The notes under the pieces: model-generated | The model's input: the letters and a program-made list of their open reading frames with translations, nothing else | Databases searched by the model: none | What the model was told of the DNA's origin: nothing | Position numbers and translations under genes: made by a program | Shown here: one piece after another, positions 9,784 to 20,005 of the stretch | How positions within the stretch are numbered: the first letter of the stretch is position 1 | How the letters are laid out: each line of letters opens with the position of its first letter | Source: Buttiauxella noackiae ATCC 51607 | GTDB lineage: Bacteria > Pseudomonadota > Gammaproteobacteria > Enterobacterales > Enterobacteriaceae | Direction of reading: 5' to 3' | Length of the DNA: 56,820 nt | Assembly: GCF_001654865.1 (NCBI RefSeq) | Contig: NZ_LXEO01000058.1 | Coordinates: 1 to 56,820, forward strand

Positions 9784-10685
9784 CGGCCTCCCCACTGCAA
9801 CCTTTAGTCGACGGCTTTATGCGCTACCTGAAAGTAGAACGCCAGTTAAGCCCGCTGACATTGCTCAACTATGGCCGCCAACTGGCCGCGATAATCACCC
9901 TCGCAGGCGAGATGAAAATGAGCACATGGCAGCAGTGTGATGCCGCCGCGGTTCGCTCAATCACGGTTCGCAGCCGCAAGGCTGGCCTCGGGTCATCAAG
10001 CCTCGCATTACGTCTTTCTGCACTTCGTAGTTTCTTCGACTGGTGTGTGAGCCAGGGCGAACTCAAAGCTAATCCTGCAAAAGGCATTACTACGCCGAAA
10101 GCTGGCCGCCATCTGCCAAAAAATATCGACGTCGATGACGTTAGTCGTCTGTTGGATATCGACATCAACGACCCGCTTGCCGTGCGCGATCGCGCGATGC
10201 TTGAGGTGATGTACGGTGCGGGGCTGCGTCTTTCCGAACTGGTTAATATGGATTGTCGCCACATTGACCTTACGACAGGTGAAGTGTGGGTGATGGGTAA
10301 AGGCAGCAAAGAGCGCCGCGTGCCGATTGGCAAAACGGCGGTGACCTGGGTTGAACACTGGCTTGACCTGCGCGAGCTTTTTGGCCCGGACGATGATGCG
10401 TTGTTTCTCTCCAAACAAGGCAAGCGAATTTCGACGCGCAACGTTCAAAAACGTTTTAGCGAGTGGGGGATAAAGCAGGGGCTGAACAGCCATGTCCATC
10501 CACACAAACTACGTCACTCATTCGCCACGCACATGCTGGAGTCCAGCGGGGATTTGCGTGGTGTGCAGGAATTACTGGGCCACGCCAACCTTTCCACGAC
10601 ACAAATCTATACCCATCTCGACTTCCAACACTTAGCCACAGTGTATGATGCTGCGCATCCACGCGCTAAACGAGGGAAATCGTAA
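9780..10685 (+). CDS. xerC: Tyrosine recombinase XerC
   Basis: A 301-residue site-specific recombinase that with XerD resolves chromosome dimers at dif and plasmid multimers at cer-like sites. The N-terminal SAM-like core-binding domain covers about residues 8-95. The catalytic domain shows the first Arg in [10 protein letters not shown], the Lys in GKGSKERR, the HxxR pair in [11 protein letters not shown], the second His in [10 protein letters not shown] and the nucleophilic Tyr in TQIYTH. It is a core housekeeping gene, not a mobile integrase. Its TAA stop shares one base with the yigB ATG. Confidence 0.97.
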   Translation: MTASPLQPLVDGFMRYLKVERQLSPLTLLNYGRQLAAIITLAGEMKMSTWQQCDAAAVRSITVRSRKAGLGSSSLALRLSALRSFFDWCVSQGELKANPAKGITTPKAGRHLPKNIDVDDVSRLLDIDINDPLAVRDRAMLEVMYGAGLRLSELVNMDCRHIDLTTGEVWVMGKGSKERRVPIGKTAVTWVEHWLDLRELFGPDDDALFLSKQGKRISTRNVQKRFSEWGIKQGLNSHVHPHKLRHSFATHMLESSGDLRGVQELLGHANLSTTQIYTHLDFQHLATVYDAAHPRAKRGKS

Positions 10686-11401
10686 TGCATTTTTACCGTC
10701 CACTTGGGCCTATTGCCGCGCTCACTTTTGATCTCGACGACACGCTGTATGACAACCGTGAGGTTATTCTACGCACCGAGCGCGAATCAATGAGCTTTGT
10801 GCAGAATTACCATCCGAAACTCAGCCATCTGCAACGCCCCGACTTTTTGCGCATTCGACATGCGCTGCGCCTCGCAGAACCCGATATTTATCACGATGTC
10901 ACCGAATGGCGTCGTCGTGCCGTTGAACAGGCCATGTTAGACGTGGGCTTGTCAGTGGAAGAAGCCGCCGCAGGCGCGCAGGCTTCGATGGCGAATTTCG
11001 CTTACTGGCGTAGCCAAATCGACGTGCCGCAAGAAACGCACGACACATTAGCGAGTCTCGCAGAAAAATGGCCGCTGGTGGCGATTACCAACGGTAACGC
11101 CGAACCCCATCTTTTTGGCCTCGATAAATATTTCAAGTTTGTGCTGCGCGCGGGTCCGCACGGGCGTTCCAAGCCATTTAACGACATGTATCACCTGGCG
11201 GCAGAAAAGCTGGATGTTCCGCTTGCCCATATTTTACATGTTGGTGATGACCTGACCACTGATGTTGCAGGAGCTGTTCGCTGTGGAATGCAAGCCTGCT
11301 GGATAAACCTGCGTGATGGCGATCTGATGCAGATTGATGACAGCCGTTTATTGCCACATCTGGAAATTTCGCAGTTGGCATCCCTCACTGCGCTGATATA
11401 A
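10685..11401 (+). CDS. yigB: HAD-family flavin-pathway phosphatase YigB
   Basis: The 238-residue haloacid dehalogenase superfamily protein has motif I in [12 protein letters not shown] (nucleophile Asp, about residue 16), motif II in AITNGN, the motif III lysine in GRSKPF and motif IV in [10 protein letters not shown]. coli YigB dephosphorylates FMN and the riboflavin intermediate 5-amino-6-(5-phospho-ribitylamino)uracil. It is the last gene of the dapF-yigA-xerC-yigB unit; the following gap to uvrD carries a LexA box. Confidence 0.95.
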   Translation: MHFYRPLGPIAALTFDLDDTLYDNREVILRTERESMSFVQNYHPKLSHLQRPDFLRIRHALRLAEPDIYHDVTEWRRRAVEQAMLDVGLSVEEAAAGAQASMANFAYWRSQIDVPQETHDTLASLAEKWPLVAITNGNAEPHLFGLDKYFKFVLRAGPHGRSKPFNDMYHLAAEKLDVPLAHILHVGDDLTTDVAGAVRCGMQACWINLRDGDLMQIDDSRLLPHLEISQLASLTALI

Positions 11402-11410
11402 TCTGCTTAG

Positions 11411-11430
11411 TTCTGTATAAAATCACAGTA
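11411..11430 (+). promoter_or_regulatory. LexA (SOS) box upstream of uvrD
   Basis: TTCTGTATAAAATCACAGTA keeps the CTGT-N8-ACAG core of the 20-bp LexA operator. It lies 29 bp before the uvrD start, so uvrD should be induced by DNA damage, as in E. coli. Confidence 0.88.
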
Positions 11431-11458
11431 TATTTCTATCTCCTCAACGGCGGTGCCA

Positions 11459-13621
11459 ATGGACGTTTCTTACCTGCTCGACAGCCTTAATGACAAACAG
11501 CGCGAAGCCGTCGCGGCCACGCGTAGCAACATGCTGGTACTGGCTGGTGCAGGAAGCGGTAAGACGCGCGTATTGGTGCATCGCATCGCGTGGTTGATTA
11601 GCGTAGAAAACTGCTCGCCATACTCCATTATGGCGGTGACGTTTACCAACAAAGCAGCGGCAGAAATGCGCCACCGTATCAGTCAGTTGATGGGAACCAG
11701 CCAGGGCGGCATGTGGGTTGGTACCTTCCATGGCCTGGCTCACCGCTTGCTGCGTGCGCATCACATGGACGCTAACCTGCCGCAGGATTTCCAAATACTG
11801 GATAGCGAAGATCAGCTGCGTTTGTTAAAGCGCCTGATTAAAGCCATGAATCTCGACGATAAACAGTGGCCAGCACGCCAGGCAATGTGGTTTATCAACG
11901 GTAAGAAAGATGAAGGGCTTCGCCCACATCATATTGAAAGCTATGGTAATCCGGTAGAGCAGACCTGGCAAAAAGTGTATCAGGCGTATCAGGAAGCCTG
12001 CGATCGCGCAGGCCTGCTGGATTTTGCCGAGCTATTGCTGCGCGCCCACGAACTGTGGCTGAATAAACCGCACATTCTCAACCACTACCGCGAACGCTTT
12101 ACCAACATTCTGGTCGACGAATTCCAGGATACCAACAGCATTCAGTATGCATGGATCCGCATGCTGGCGGGTGATACCGGAAAAGTGATGATTGTTGGTG
12201 ACGATGACCAGTCAATCTATGGCTGGCGCGGCGCGCAAGTTGAGAATATCCAACGGTTTCTGACCGACTTCCCTGGCGCACAAACCATTCGCCTTGAGCA
12301 AAACTACCGCTCAACCAACAACATTCTAAATGCCGCCAACGCCCTGATTGCGAACAACTCAGGCCGTTTAGGCAAAGAGCTGTGGACGGATGGCAGCGAC
12401 GGCGAGCCCATCTCGCTGTATTGCGCATTTAACGAATTAGATGAAGCGCGTTTTGTGGTTAACCGCATTAAAACGTGGCAGGAAGCGGGTGGTGCACTCG
12501 AGCAGTGCGCGATTCTTTACCGTAGCAACGCCCAATCGCGTGTGCTGGAAGAGGCGTTATTGCAGGTCGGCATGCCATACCGCATTTATGGCGGTATGCG
12601 CTTCTTCGAACGTCAGGAAATCAAAGACGCGCTCTCGTATCTGCGCCTGATTGCTAACCGCAATGACGACGCGGCGTTTGAACGCGTGGTAAACACGCCA
12701 ACGCGTGGTATCGGCGACCGTACATTGGACGTGGTGCGCCAGACATCGCGCGACCAGCAACTGACAATGTGGCAAGCCTGTCGTTTGTTGCTTCAGGAAA
12801 AAGTGTTGGCGGGCCGTGCGGCTTCTGCATTGCAACGCTTTCTGGAGCTTATCGACGCGCTGGCACATGAAACCATCGATATGCCGCTGCACGTACAAAC
12901 TGACCGCGTTATCAAAGACTCGGGCCTGATGGTGATGTACGAGCAAGAAAAGGGCGAGAAAGGCCAGACGCGTATTGAAAACTTAGAAGAACTGGTCACG
13001 GCCACGCGCCAGTTCAGTTACCAGGATGAAGACGAAGACTTGATGCCGTTGCAGGCATTCTTGTCTCATGCGGCACTCGAAGCCGGAGAAGGGCAAGCCG
13101 ATACATGGCAAGATGCGGTGCAACTGATGACGCTGCACTCAGCAAAAGGGCTGGAGTTCCCACAAGTCTTTATCGTCGGTATGGAAGAGGGCATGTTCCC
13201 GAGCCAGATGTCACTGGATGAAGGTGGCCGCCTGGAAGAAGAACGTCGTCTTGCATACGTTGGCGTGACGCGTGCGATGCAAAAACTCACACTGACCTAT
13301 GCTGAAACCCGCCGTCTGTATGGCAAAGAGGTGTATCACCGCCCGTCACGCTTCATTGGCGAGCTGCCAGAAAACTGCGTGGAAGAAGTTCGCCTGCGTG
13401 CCAGTGTCAGCCGCCCGGTCAGCCACCAACGCATGGGCACGCCAATCTCTGAGAATGATTCAGGTTTCAAACTCGGGCAGCGTGTGCGCCATGCAAAATT
13501 TGGTGAAGGCACGGTCGTTAACCTGGAAGGGAGTGGTGAACATAGCCGTATTCAGGTGGCTTTCCCTGGGCAGGGAATTAAGTGGCTAGTTGCTGCTTAT
13601 GCACGCCTTGAATCGGCGTAA
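11459..13621 (+). CDS. uvrD: DNA helicase II
   Basis: A 720-residue superfamily 1A 3'-5' helicase acting in nucleotide excision repair, mismatch repair and removal of RecA filaments. Visible motifs are the Walker A GAGSGKT (about residues 29-35), the Walker B DEFQDTN, GDDDQSIYGWRG, LEQNYRS, LHSAKGLEF and VGVTRAMQ. The C-terminal segment KLGQRVRHAKFGEGTVVNLE is the Tudor-like tail that contacts RNA polymerase and UvrB. The ATG at 11459 matches the family start; a GTG two codons earlier is less likely. Confidence 0.97.
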   Translation: MDVSYLLDSLNDKQREAVAATRSNMLVLAGAGSGKTRVLVHRIAWLISVENCSPYSIMAVTFTNKAAAEMRHRISQLMGTSQGGMWVGTFHGLAHRLLRAHHMDANLPQDFQILDSEDQLRLLKRLIKAMNLDDKQWPARQAMWFINGKKDEGLRPHHIESYGNPVEQTWQKVYQAYQEACDRAGLLDFAELLLRAHELWLNKPHILNHYRERFTNILVDEFQDTNSIQYAWIRMLAGDTGKVMIVGDDDQSIYGWRGAQVENIQRFLTDFPGAQTIRLEQNYRSTNNILNAANALIANNSGRLGKELWTDGSDGEPISLYCAFNELDEARFVVNRIKTWQEAGGALEQCAILYRSNAQSRVLEEALLQVGMPYRIYGGMRFFERQEIKDALSYLRLIANRNDDAAFERVVNTPTRGIGDRTLDVVRQTSRDQQLTMWQACRLLLQEKVLAGRAASALQRFLELIDALAHETIDMPLHVQTDRVIKDSGLMVMYEQEKGEKGQTRIENLEELVTATRQFSYQDEDEDLMPLQAFLSHAALEAGEGQADTWQDAVQLMTLHSAKGLEFPQVFIVGMEEGMFPSQMSLDEGGRLEEERRLAYVGVTRAMQKLTLTYAETRRLYGKEVYHRPSRFIGELPENCVEEVRLRASVSRPVSHQRMGTPISENDSGFKLGQRVRHAKFGEGTVVNLEGSGEHSRIQVAFPGQGIKWLVAAYARLESA

Positions 13622-13989
13622 ATTAGCGAGTTAACTCATAGTTTTTCACGCTTTTGCTACCTTATAAATATCACCATAGTTTATTACTCCATGGTGTCCC
13701 GTTGCGTGTTGACGCCATATTTATGGTGGCGTAACATGCGCGCACGATTACGCTAAGAGGACACTCGCCTTGGACACACCCAGTAAATACTGGCTCAATA
13801 ACCTGTCATCCAGGTACAACTTCTAAGGCTATCCTCGAATGCTGATAGCCTTAGTGGTTGTCGGCGACCTCATATCTCGTATATCCCGTCGCAATGAGTC
13901 AGACTTTTTAATGGTCTGAAACCTAGTTAGTTTCTGTCTGTGTGCCAACCGAACTGTCCCTGATATTTTTTGCATTGGGAGTACCGGTC
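13622..13989 (+). promoter_or_regulatory. uvrD-corA intergenic region with structured corA leader
   Basis: A 368-bp stretch without a confident gene. It holds ACGCCA/TGGCGT (13713-13733), a 9-bp stem AAGGCTATC/GATAGCCTT (13825-13852) and TCAGAC/GTCTGA (13899-13919). A short ORF runs ATG 13839 to TGA 13919 (26 codons). In Salmonella the corA leader carries a small ORF (corL) whose translation controls Rho-dependent termination and RNA structure; this leader has the right size and position. Whether the 13839 ORF is its counterpart is not certain. Confidence 0.55.
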
Positions 13990-14940
13990 ATGCTGAGCGC
14001 ATTTCAACTGGAAAACAATCGTCTGTCCCGTCTTGAATTAGATGAGGCCGATAACCTGAGCAATTCTGTTTGGGTTGATTTGGTCGAGCCTGAAGAGAGC
14101 GAGCGTCAGCGCGTGCAAACGGAACTTGGTCAAAGCCTGGCAACCCGCCCGGAACTGGAAGACATCGAAGCATCCGCGCGTTTCTTTGAAGACGAAGACG
14201 GTTTGCATATCCACTCATTTTTCTTTTATGAAGATGCAGACGATCACGCGGGCAACAGCACCGTGGCATTTACTATTCGTGAAGGCCGCCTGTTTACGCT
14301 GCGTGAACGTGAATTACCTGCATTTCGCCTCTATCGTATGCGTGCTCGTAGCCAGAATATGGTGGATGGCAACGCTTACGAATTACTGCTCGACTTGTTC
14401 GAAACCAAAATCGAACAGCTGGCAGACGAAATCGAAAACATCTATAGCGACCTGGAAAAACTCAGCCGTGTCATCATGGAAGGGCATCAGGGCGATGAGT
14501 ATGACGCAGCACTTTCAACGCTTGCTGAGCTTGAAGATATCGGCTGGAAAGTCCGTTTGTGTCTGATGGATACCCAGCGTGCTCTGAACTTCCTGGTGCG
14601 TAAAGCGCGTTTGCCGAGTGGGCAGCTTGAGCAGGCTCGTGAAATTCTACGAGATATCGAATCCCTGCTGCCGCACAACGAATCTCTGTTCCAGAAAGTG
14701 AACTTCCTGATGCAGGCAGCGATGGGCTTTATCAACATCGAGCAGAACCGCATCATCAAGATCTTCTCGGTTGTATCCGTTGTATTCCTGCCACCAACGC
14801 TTGTGGCATCCAGCTACGGGATGAACTTTGAGTTTATGCCCGAGTTGAAATTGAGCTTCGGTTATCCGGCGGCGATCATCGTGATGATTCTTGCCGGGCT
14901 TGCGCCTTATCTCTACTTCAAGCGGAAAAACTGGTTGTGA
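13990..14940 (+). CDS. corA: Magnesium/cobalt/nickel channel CorA
   Basis: A 316-residue inner-membrane protein that forms a pentameric, magnesium-gated channel for Mg2+, Co2+ and Ni2+. A large acidic cytoplasmic funnel (for example [14 protein letters not shown]) is followed by two C-terminal membrane helices; the signature YGMNFEF lies between them and the basic tail FKRKNWL ends the chain. The start [10 protein letters not shown] at 13990 matches the family; an upstream in-frame ATG at 13942 would add 16 unlikely residues. Confidence 0.97.
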   Translation: MLSAFQLENNRLSRLELDEADNLSNSVWVDLVEPEESERQRVQTELGQSLATRPELEDIEASARFFEDEDGLHIHSFFFYEDADDHAGNSTVAFTIREGRLFTLRERELPAFRLYRMRARSQNMVDGNAYELLLDLFETKIEQLADEIENIYSDLEKLSRVIMEGHQGDEYDAALSTLAELEDIGWKVRLCLMDTQRALNFLVRKARLPSGQLEQAREILRDIESLLPHNESLFQKVNFLMQAAMGFINIEQNRIIKIFSVVSVVFLPPTLVASSYGMNFEFMPELKLSFGYPAAIIVMILAGLAPYLYFKRKNWL

Positions 14941-14951
14941 GATGAAATGAG

Positions 14952-14977
14952 AAGGGAGCCGATTGGCTCCCTTTTTT
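14952..14977 (+). terminator. Intrinsic terminator after corA
   Basis: AAGGGAGCC-GATT-GGCTCCCTT forms a 9-bp stem with a T-rich tail, 11 bp after the corA stop. The tail reaches the rarD stop codon, so the hairpin also lies at the end of convergent rarD. Confidence 0.93.
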
Positions 14978-15890
14978 ACTTCTGTGCGACGGTGCGCGCT
15001 GCTATCCGCGAGTTTCGCTGCGTATAAACTGCATCAAGAATAAACAGCGCCAGTGCTGCCCAGATAAAGCCGAAGGTCAGCATCTTATCTTTGCCGATCA
15101 CCTCACCGTAGAATGTCACGGCTAGCAGGAACATTAACGTCGGGCCAATGTACTGGAAGAAACCCAGTGTTGAGAGGCGCAAGCGCGTTGCTGCTGCGGT
15201 GAAACACAGCAATGGAATTGTTGTTACTACGCCTGCCGCAATAAGCATTAAGTTCAGCGACATTGGGTTTTGCCCCATATGACTGGTTGAACTGTCCGCG
15301 ATACCAAACAAATAGATAGCCGCAATTGGTAGCAGCCACAGCGTTTCAACTAACATTCCGGTTTGTGCATCAACGGCGATTTTCTTACGTACCAGCCCGT
15401 AAAACGCGAAGCTGAACGCCAGGCCAAGCGCGATGATGGGCAGCGAGCCGAATGTCCAAAGCTGAACCAGAACACCACAAGCAGCAAGGCCCACGGCAAC
15501 CCACTGCATTCTACGGAAGCGTTCACCGAGGAAAATCATGCCCAATAGCACGTTAACCAGCGGGTTGATGAAGTAGCCGAGGCTAGCTTCCAACATGTGA
15601 TTGTTATTCACAGCCCAAATAAACAGCAGCCAGTTACCGCCAATTAGCACCGCAGAAAGTGCCATGGCGAATACTTTTTTGCGGTTCTGACAGGATTTCT
15701 TTACCTGAGGCCACTGGCGGCTAAGGCTAATTAACACCACCATAAAGAAGAAAGACCAAATCACGCGATGCGTCAGGATTTCATCGGCCGGAACGTAGTG
15801 GATTAATTTGAAGTAAGCAGGCGCGATGCCCCAAATAAAATACGCCGCCAGCGCAAGTAACACGCCCTGGCGGGTTTGTTTCGCATCCAT
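14976..15890 (-). CDS. rarD: EamA/DMT-family transporter RarD
   Basis: A 304-residue inner-membrane protein with about ten hydrophobic helices in two EamA-type repeats; it opens with GVLLALAAYFIWGIAPAYFK, typical of RarD. The family belongs to the drug/metabolite transporter superfamily. RarD is annotated as a chloramphenicol-sensitive protein from an old phenotype, but its natural substrate is unknown. It is 51 bp downstream of yigI on the same strand and may share its transcript. Confidence 0.93.
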   Translation of the reverse strand: MDAKQTRQGVLLALAAYFIWGIAPAYFKLIHYVPADEILTHRVIWSFFFMVVLISLSRQWPQVKKSCQNRKKVFAMALSAVLIGGNWLLFIWAVNNNHMLEASLGYFINPLVNVLLGMIFLGERFRRMQWVAVGLAACGVLVQLWTFGSLPIIALGLAFSFAFYGLVRKKIAVDAQTGMLVETLWLLPIAAIYLFGIADSSTSHMGQNPMSLNLMLIAAGVVTTIPLLCFTAAATRLRLSTLGFFQYIGPTLMFLLAVTFYGEVIGKDKMLTFGFIWAALALFILDAVYTQRNSRIAARTVAQK

Positions 15891-15941
15891 GAAAAGAACT
15901 CGTTGATGAATAGTGTCCTAATTGTATCAGCAATAATTACT

Positions 15942-16412
15942 TCACCCCACCATGTAGGTGGCGGTCGCGCTGGCGATATGCAGTTGGTCTTCGTTGTGTA
16001 ATTCAACACGCGCCACGGCCACTTTATTCCCGGCTCGCAGCAGGCTGCTGCTGGCGGTAAAGCGCTGCCCACGCCCCGGACGTAAATAATCAACTCGCAA
16101 GTCGATAGTACCCATTTTCGACAGACGTTGGCGCAGTTCTTCTTCGCTAATACTGTCATGACGAGTGAGCGTGCTGCCCACGCAAACCAGGCCTGCTGCG
16201 ACATCGAGCGAAGAAGCAATCACGCCGCCGTGCAAAATACTTTGCGCCCAGTTGCCCACCATCATTGGTTGGTTATTAAAACTAAGCTCGGCGTAGTCTT
16301 TCTCATATTTTATAAGTTCCAGCCCCAGCGCACGGTTAAATGGCATGTGATAAACAAAAATCTCACCGACCAGTTGTAAGGCGGCTTCAGGGGTCAGAAA
16401 TGGCGTAGACAT
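15942..16412 (-). CDS. yigI: Hotdog-fold acyl-CoA thioesterase YigI
   Basis: A 156-residue PaaI/YigI-type hotdog thioesterase. The segment [18 protein letters not shown] holds the conserved HGG turn and the catalytic-helix Asp, and [15 protein letters not shown] is the family's substrate-pocket strand. E. coli YigI hydrolyses medium- and long-chain acyl-CoA. It is divergent from pldA, placing two lipid-related genes back to back. Confidence 0.92.
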   Translation of the reverse strand: MSTPFLTPEAALQLVGEIFVYHMPFNRALGLELIKYEKDYAELSFNNQPMMVGNWAQSILHGGVIASSLDVAAGLVCVGSTLTRHDSISEEELRQRLSKMGTIDLRVDYLRPGRGQRFTASSSLLRAGNKVAVARVELHNEDQLHIASATATYMVG

Positions 16413-16579
16413 GGATCATCCTCGATCAAAACAACAATGTTAATTAATTGTTTATTTTATGCTTCGTATTCGTTGATTGCTACTTTAAGAACTGTAGACC
16501 GAGCGTGCACATTCAGAACTATGTAGAATGTGTCCCTGATAATAATTTGAAACCTTTTTTGTTCAGGAGAATATTGCCG

Positions 16580-17449
16580 ATGCGCAAGTTTCTGGGATGG
16601 TTAGTGGCAGCAAGCCTGTTGCCTTTGACCGCTTACGCACAAGAAGCAACGATTAAAGAAGTGCATGACAAACCCGCAGTTCGCGGCAGTATCATCGCCA
16701 ATATGCTTCTGGAACACGATAATCCATTTACACTTTATCCGTATGAAACCAACTACTTAATTTATACGGTGACAGACGACCTCAATAAAGAAGCGATCAA
16801 AACCTACAACTGGGCTGATAACGCTAAAAAAGATGAAGTGAAATATCAGTTGAGCCTCGCGTTCCCCATCTGGCGCGGTATTCTGGGGCCTAACTCAGTT
16901 TTAGGTGGCTCATATACCCAAAAATCCTGGTGGCAGTTGTCGAACAGTGGAGAGTCTTCTCCTTTCCGTGAAACCAACTATGAACCGCAGCTTTTCCTCG
17001 GTTTTGCGACCGATGAATCTTTCGCCGGTTGGACATTACGAGATGTCGAGTTTGGTTATAACCATGACTCAAATGGTCGTTCAGACCCAACGTCCCGTAG
17101 CTGGAACCGTTTATACACGCGTCTGATGGCTGAGCACGGCAACTGGATGGTTGAAGTGAAGCCCTGGTATGTGATTGGCAGCACCGATGACAACCCGGAC
17201 ATTACCAAATACCTGGGCTATTACCAGCTGCGAGTCGGCTATGAGTTTGGCGATGCGATTCTGAGCATGAAAGGCCAGTACAACTGGAATACGGGTTACG
17301 GCGGCGCGGAATTAGGCTTTAGCTATCCGGTCACCAGGCATGTACGTCTTTATACCCAGCTTTACAGCGGTTACGGTGAGTCATTAATTGATTACAACTT
17401 TAACCAGACACGCTTCGGTGTCGGCGTTATGCTTAACGATCTGTTCTAA
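16580..17449 (+). CDS. pldA: Outer membrane phospholipase A
   Basis: A 289-residue preprotein: signal peptide about 1-20 (cleavage after AYA), then a 12-stranded beta-barrel ending in Phe. The active-site motif YNHDSNGRSDP contains the catalytic His and Ser, equivalent to His142 and Ser144 of the mature E. coli enzyme. OMPLA is a calcium-dependent dimer that destroys phospholipids misplaced in the outer leaflet. The start at 16580 has AGGAGA 9 bp upstream; the longer frame reaching back to 16448 would spoil the signal peptide. Confidence 0.97.
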   Translation: MRKFLGWLVAASLLPLTAYAQEATIKEVHDKPAVRGSIIANMLLEHDNPFTLYPYETNYLIYTVTDDLNKEAIKTYNWADNAKKDEVKYQLSLAFPIWRGILGPNSVLGGSYTQKSWWQLSNSGESSPFRETNYEPQLFLGFATDESFAGWTLRDVEFGYNHDSNGRSDPTSRSWNRLYTRLMAEHGNWMVEVKPWYVIGSTDDNPDITKYLGYYQLRVGYEFGDAILSMKGQYNWNTGYGGAELGFSYPVTRHVRLYTQLYSGYGESLIDYNFNQTRFGVGVMLNDLF

Positions 17450-17479
17450 GAATTCGGCGGTTTTAGTGGTGGGGAAAGC

Positions 17480-19306
17480 GTGACACAGGCGGAAGTAATT
17501 AATCAGGCAGTGCTGGCCAGACAGGTTTTGCAAGATACCTTCGGCTATCAACAGTTCCGCCCGGGTCAGGAAACCATCATTGAAACGGTGCTGGAAGGGC
17601 GCGACTGCCTGGTTGTCATGCCGACCGGCGGCGGTAAATCACTGTGCTACCAAATTCCAGCGCTGGTGTTTGGTGGGCTGACGGTTGTGGTTTCCCCGCT
17701 GATTTCCCTGATGAAAGACCAGGTCGATCAGCTACTGGCAAACGGCGTTGCGGCAGCATGTCTTAACTCCACTCAAAATCGCGAACAGCAACAAGAAGTG
17801 ATGACGGGTTGCCGTACCGGACAGATTCGCCTGTTATACATCGCGCCTGAACGGTTGATGATGGATAACTTCATCGACCAAATCAGTCACTGGCACTTGT
17901 CGATGGTTGCGGTTGATGAAGCGCACTGTATTTCGCAGTGGGGGCACGATTTCCGTCCGGAATATGCTGCACTTGGCCAACTGCGTCAACGCCTGCCTTC
18001 GGTGCCATTCATTGCCTTAACTGCAACGGCTGATGACACTACCCGTGCAGACATTGTGCGCCTGTTAGGCCTGCACGACCCGCTCATTCAAATCAGTAGC
18101 TTTGACCGCCCGAATATTCGCTACATGCTGATGGAGAAGTTTAAACCTCTCGATCAACTGATGCGTTACGTGCAGGAACAGCGCGGAAAATCTGGCATTA
18201 TTTACTGTAACAGCCGCGCTAAAGTGGAAGACACGGCTGCGCGTCTGCAAAGCAAAGGTATCAGCGCCGGGGCTTATCACGCCGGGCTTGAGCACCAGGT
18301 GCGTGCCGAAGTACAAGAAAAATTCCAGCGTGATGACCTGCAAATTGTCGTTGCGACTGTAGCGTTCGGCATGGGCATCAACAAACCCAACGTCCGTTTT
18401 GTGGCGCACTTCGACATCCCTCGTAATATCGAATCTTATTACCAGGAAACGGGTCGAGCCGGGCGTGACGGCCTGCCTGCGGAAGCGATGCTGTTTTACG
18501 ATCCGGCCGACATGGCGTGGCTGCGTAAATGCCTCGAAGAAAAACCCGTCGGGCAATTGCAGGATATTGAACGCCACAAACTCAATGCCATGGGCGCGTT
18601 TGCGGAAGCGCAGACCTGTCGCCGCCTGGTGTTGCTGAATTACTTTGGTGAAGGTCGCCAGCAATCTTGTGGTAACTGCGATGTTTGCCTCGATCCACCG
18701 CGTCGTTACGACGGGCTGGTGGATGCGCAAAAAGCGTTGTCCTGTATTTATCGCGTTAACCAGCGCTTTGGGATGGGCTATGTTGTGGAAGTGCTGCGCG
18801 GTGCCAATAACCAACGTATTCGTGAGTTTCAGCACGATAAATTACCGGTCTACGGCATTGGCCGGGACCAGACGCACGAACACTGGGTCAGTGTTATTCG
18901 CCAGCTGATTCACCTCGGTGTAGTGACGCAAAATATCGCGCAACACTCGGCATTGCAGCTTACCGAGGCAGCACGCCCGTTCTTGCGCGGAGAAGAACCT
19001 TTAATGCTCGCAGTGCCGCGCATTGTGGCAATCAAATCGAAATCCAGTCCGAAAGTATTCGGTGGAAACTACGACCGCAAGCTGTTCGCCAAATTACGTA
19101 AGTTGCGCAAAGCCATTGCAGATGAAGAGAACATCCCGCCGTATGTGGTGTTTAACGACGCCACACTGATTGAAATGGCCGAACAAATGCCGATTACACC
19201 TGGTGAAATGCTAGGTGTTAACGGTGTGGGTACGCGTAAACTGGAGCGCTTTGGGCGTGAGTTTATGGCGCTTATCCGCAGTCATGTCGACGGCGAAGAT
19301 GAGTAG
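17480..19306 (+). CDS. recQ: ATP-dependent DNA helicase RecQ
   Basis: A 608-residue superfamily 2 helicase of the RecF recombination pathway. Visible are FGYQQFRPGQETII (motif 0), Walker A MPTGGGKS (about residues 49-56), the DEAH box in VDEAHCISQWGHDFR with the aromatic loop, motif VI ETGRAGRDG, the zinc-binding RQC cysteines in CRR...CGNCDVC, a winged helix and a C-terminal HRDC domain. The start codon is GTG at 17480 with GGGGAAA just upstream. It begins 30 bp after pldA. Confidence 0.97.
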   Translation: MTQAEVINQAVLARQVLQDTFGYQQFRPGQETIIETVLEGRDCLVVMPTGGGKSLCYQIPALVFGGLTVVVSPLISLMKDQVDQLLANGVAAACLNSTQNREQQQEVMTGCRTGQIRLLYIAPERLMMDNFIDQISHWHLSMVAVDEAHCISQWGHDFRPEYAALGQLRQRLPSVPFIALTATADDTTRADIVRLLGLHDPLIQISSFDRPNIRYMLMEKFKPLDQLMRYVQEQRGKSGIIYCNSRAKVEDTAARLQSKGISAGAYHAGLEHQVRAEVQEKFQRDDLQIVVATVAFGMGINKPNVRFVAHFDIPRNIESYYQETGRAGRDGLPAEAMLFYDPADMAWLRKCLEEKPVGQLQDIERHKLNAMGAFAEAQTCRRLVLLNYFGEGRQQSCGNCDVCLDPPRRYDGLVDAQKALSCIYRVNQRFGMGYVVEVLRGANNQRIREFQHDKLPVYGIGRDQTHEHWVSVIRQLIHLGVVTQNIAQHSALQLTEAARPFLRGEEPLMLAVPRIVAIKSKSSPKVFGGNYDRKLFAKLRKLRKAIADEENIPPYVVFNDATLIEMAEQMPITPGEMLGVNGVGTRKLERFGREFMALIRSHVDGEDE

Positions 19307-19370
19307 TAGCCAGTCTTTGCTGCAACTCGTATAGTTATTCTCCAAATAATAATTCGGCGAGTTAATTCCT

Positions 19371-19991
19371 ATGTTGATGCTATTCCTCACGGTGGCACTG
19401 GTGCATCTTGTTGCGCTATTAAGCCCCGGTCCTGACTTTTTCTTTGTTTCTCAGACAGCCGTAAGTCGTTCCCGTAAAGAGGCGATGATGGGTGTACTGG
19501 GGATTACCATGGGTGTCATGATTTGGTCAGGCGTAGCACTACTTGGCCTGCATCTGCTGCTGGAAAAAATGGCGTGGTTGCATAACATCATTATGGTCGG
19601 TGGCGGGTTATATCTGTGCTGGATGGGCTACCAGATGCTGCGCGGCGCACTGAAAAAAGATAAACCTTCCGAGCAAGCGCCAGAAGTGGAACTGGCTCGT
19701 AGCGGGCGCAGCTTTATGAAAGGGTTGCTCACCAATCTTGCTAACCCAAAAGCTATTATCTATTTCGGTAGCGTGTTCTCGCTGTTTGTCGGCGATAACG
19801 TGGGTAGCGCGGAGCGTTGGGGGCTGTTTGTTCTGATCTCACTGGAAACGCTGGCCTGGTTTACCGTCGTTGCCAGCTTGTTCGCACTGCCGCAAATGCG
19901 CCGCGGTTATCAGCGCCTTGCGAAGTGGATTGATGGTGTTGCCGGTGCCTTGTTTGCCGGATTCGGCATTCACCTGATTATTTCCCGCTAA
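19371..19991 (+). CDS. rhtC: Threonine efflux protein RhtC
   Basis: A 206-residue LysE/RhtB-family exporter with about six membrane segments. The N-terminal VALLSPGPDFFFVSQTAVSRSR and the later GLLTNLANPKAIIYFGSVF are family signatures. RhtC exports threonine in E. coli. It lies tail to tail with rhtB, a paralogue, with only 14 bp between their stop codons. Confidence 0.95.
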   Translation: MLMLFLTVALVHLVALLSPGPDFFFVSQTAVSRSRKEAMMGVLGITMGVMIWSGVALLGLHLLLEKMAWLHNIIMVGGGLYLCWMGYQMLRGALKKDKPSEQAPEVELARSGRSFMKGLLTNLANPKAIIYFGSVFSLFVGDNVGSAERWGLFVLISLETLAWFTVVASLFALPQMRRGYQRLAKWIDGVAGALFAGFGIHLIISR

Positions 19992-20005
19992 TCGTTGTCT
20001 GCCCC

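Noticed and set aside
9780-10685. Tyrosine recombinase as a sign of an integrated element
   Set aside because: It is XerC in its conserved dapF-yigA-xerC-yigB context, a housekeeping gene.
18065-18835. 256-codon open frame opposite recQ
   Set aside because: Antisense shadow of a conserved helicase domain with no ribosome site or recognisable domain.
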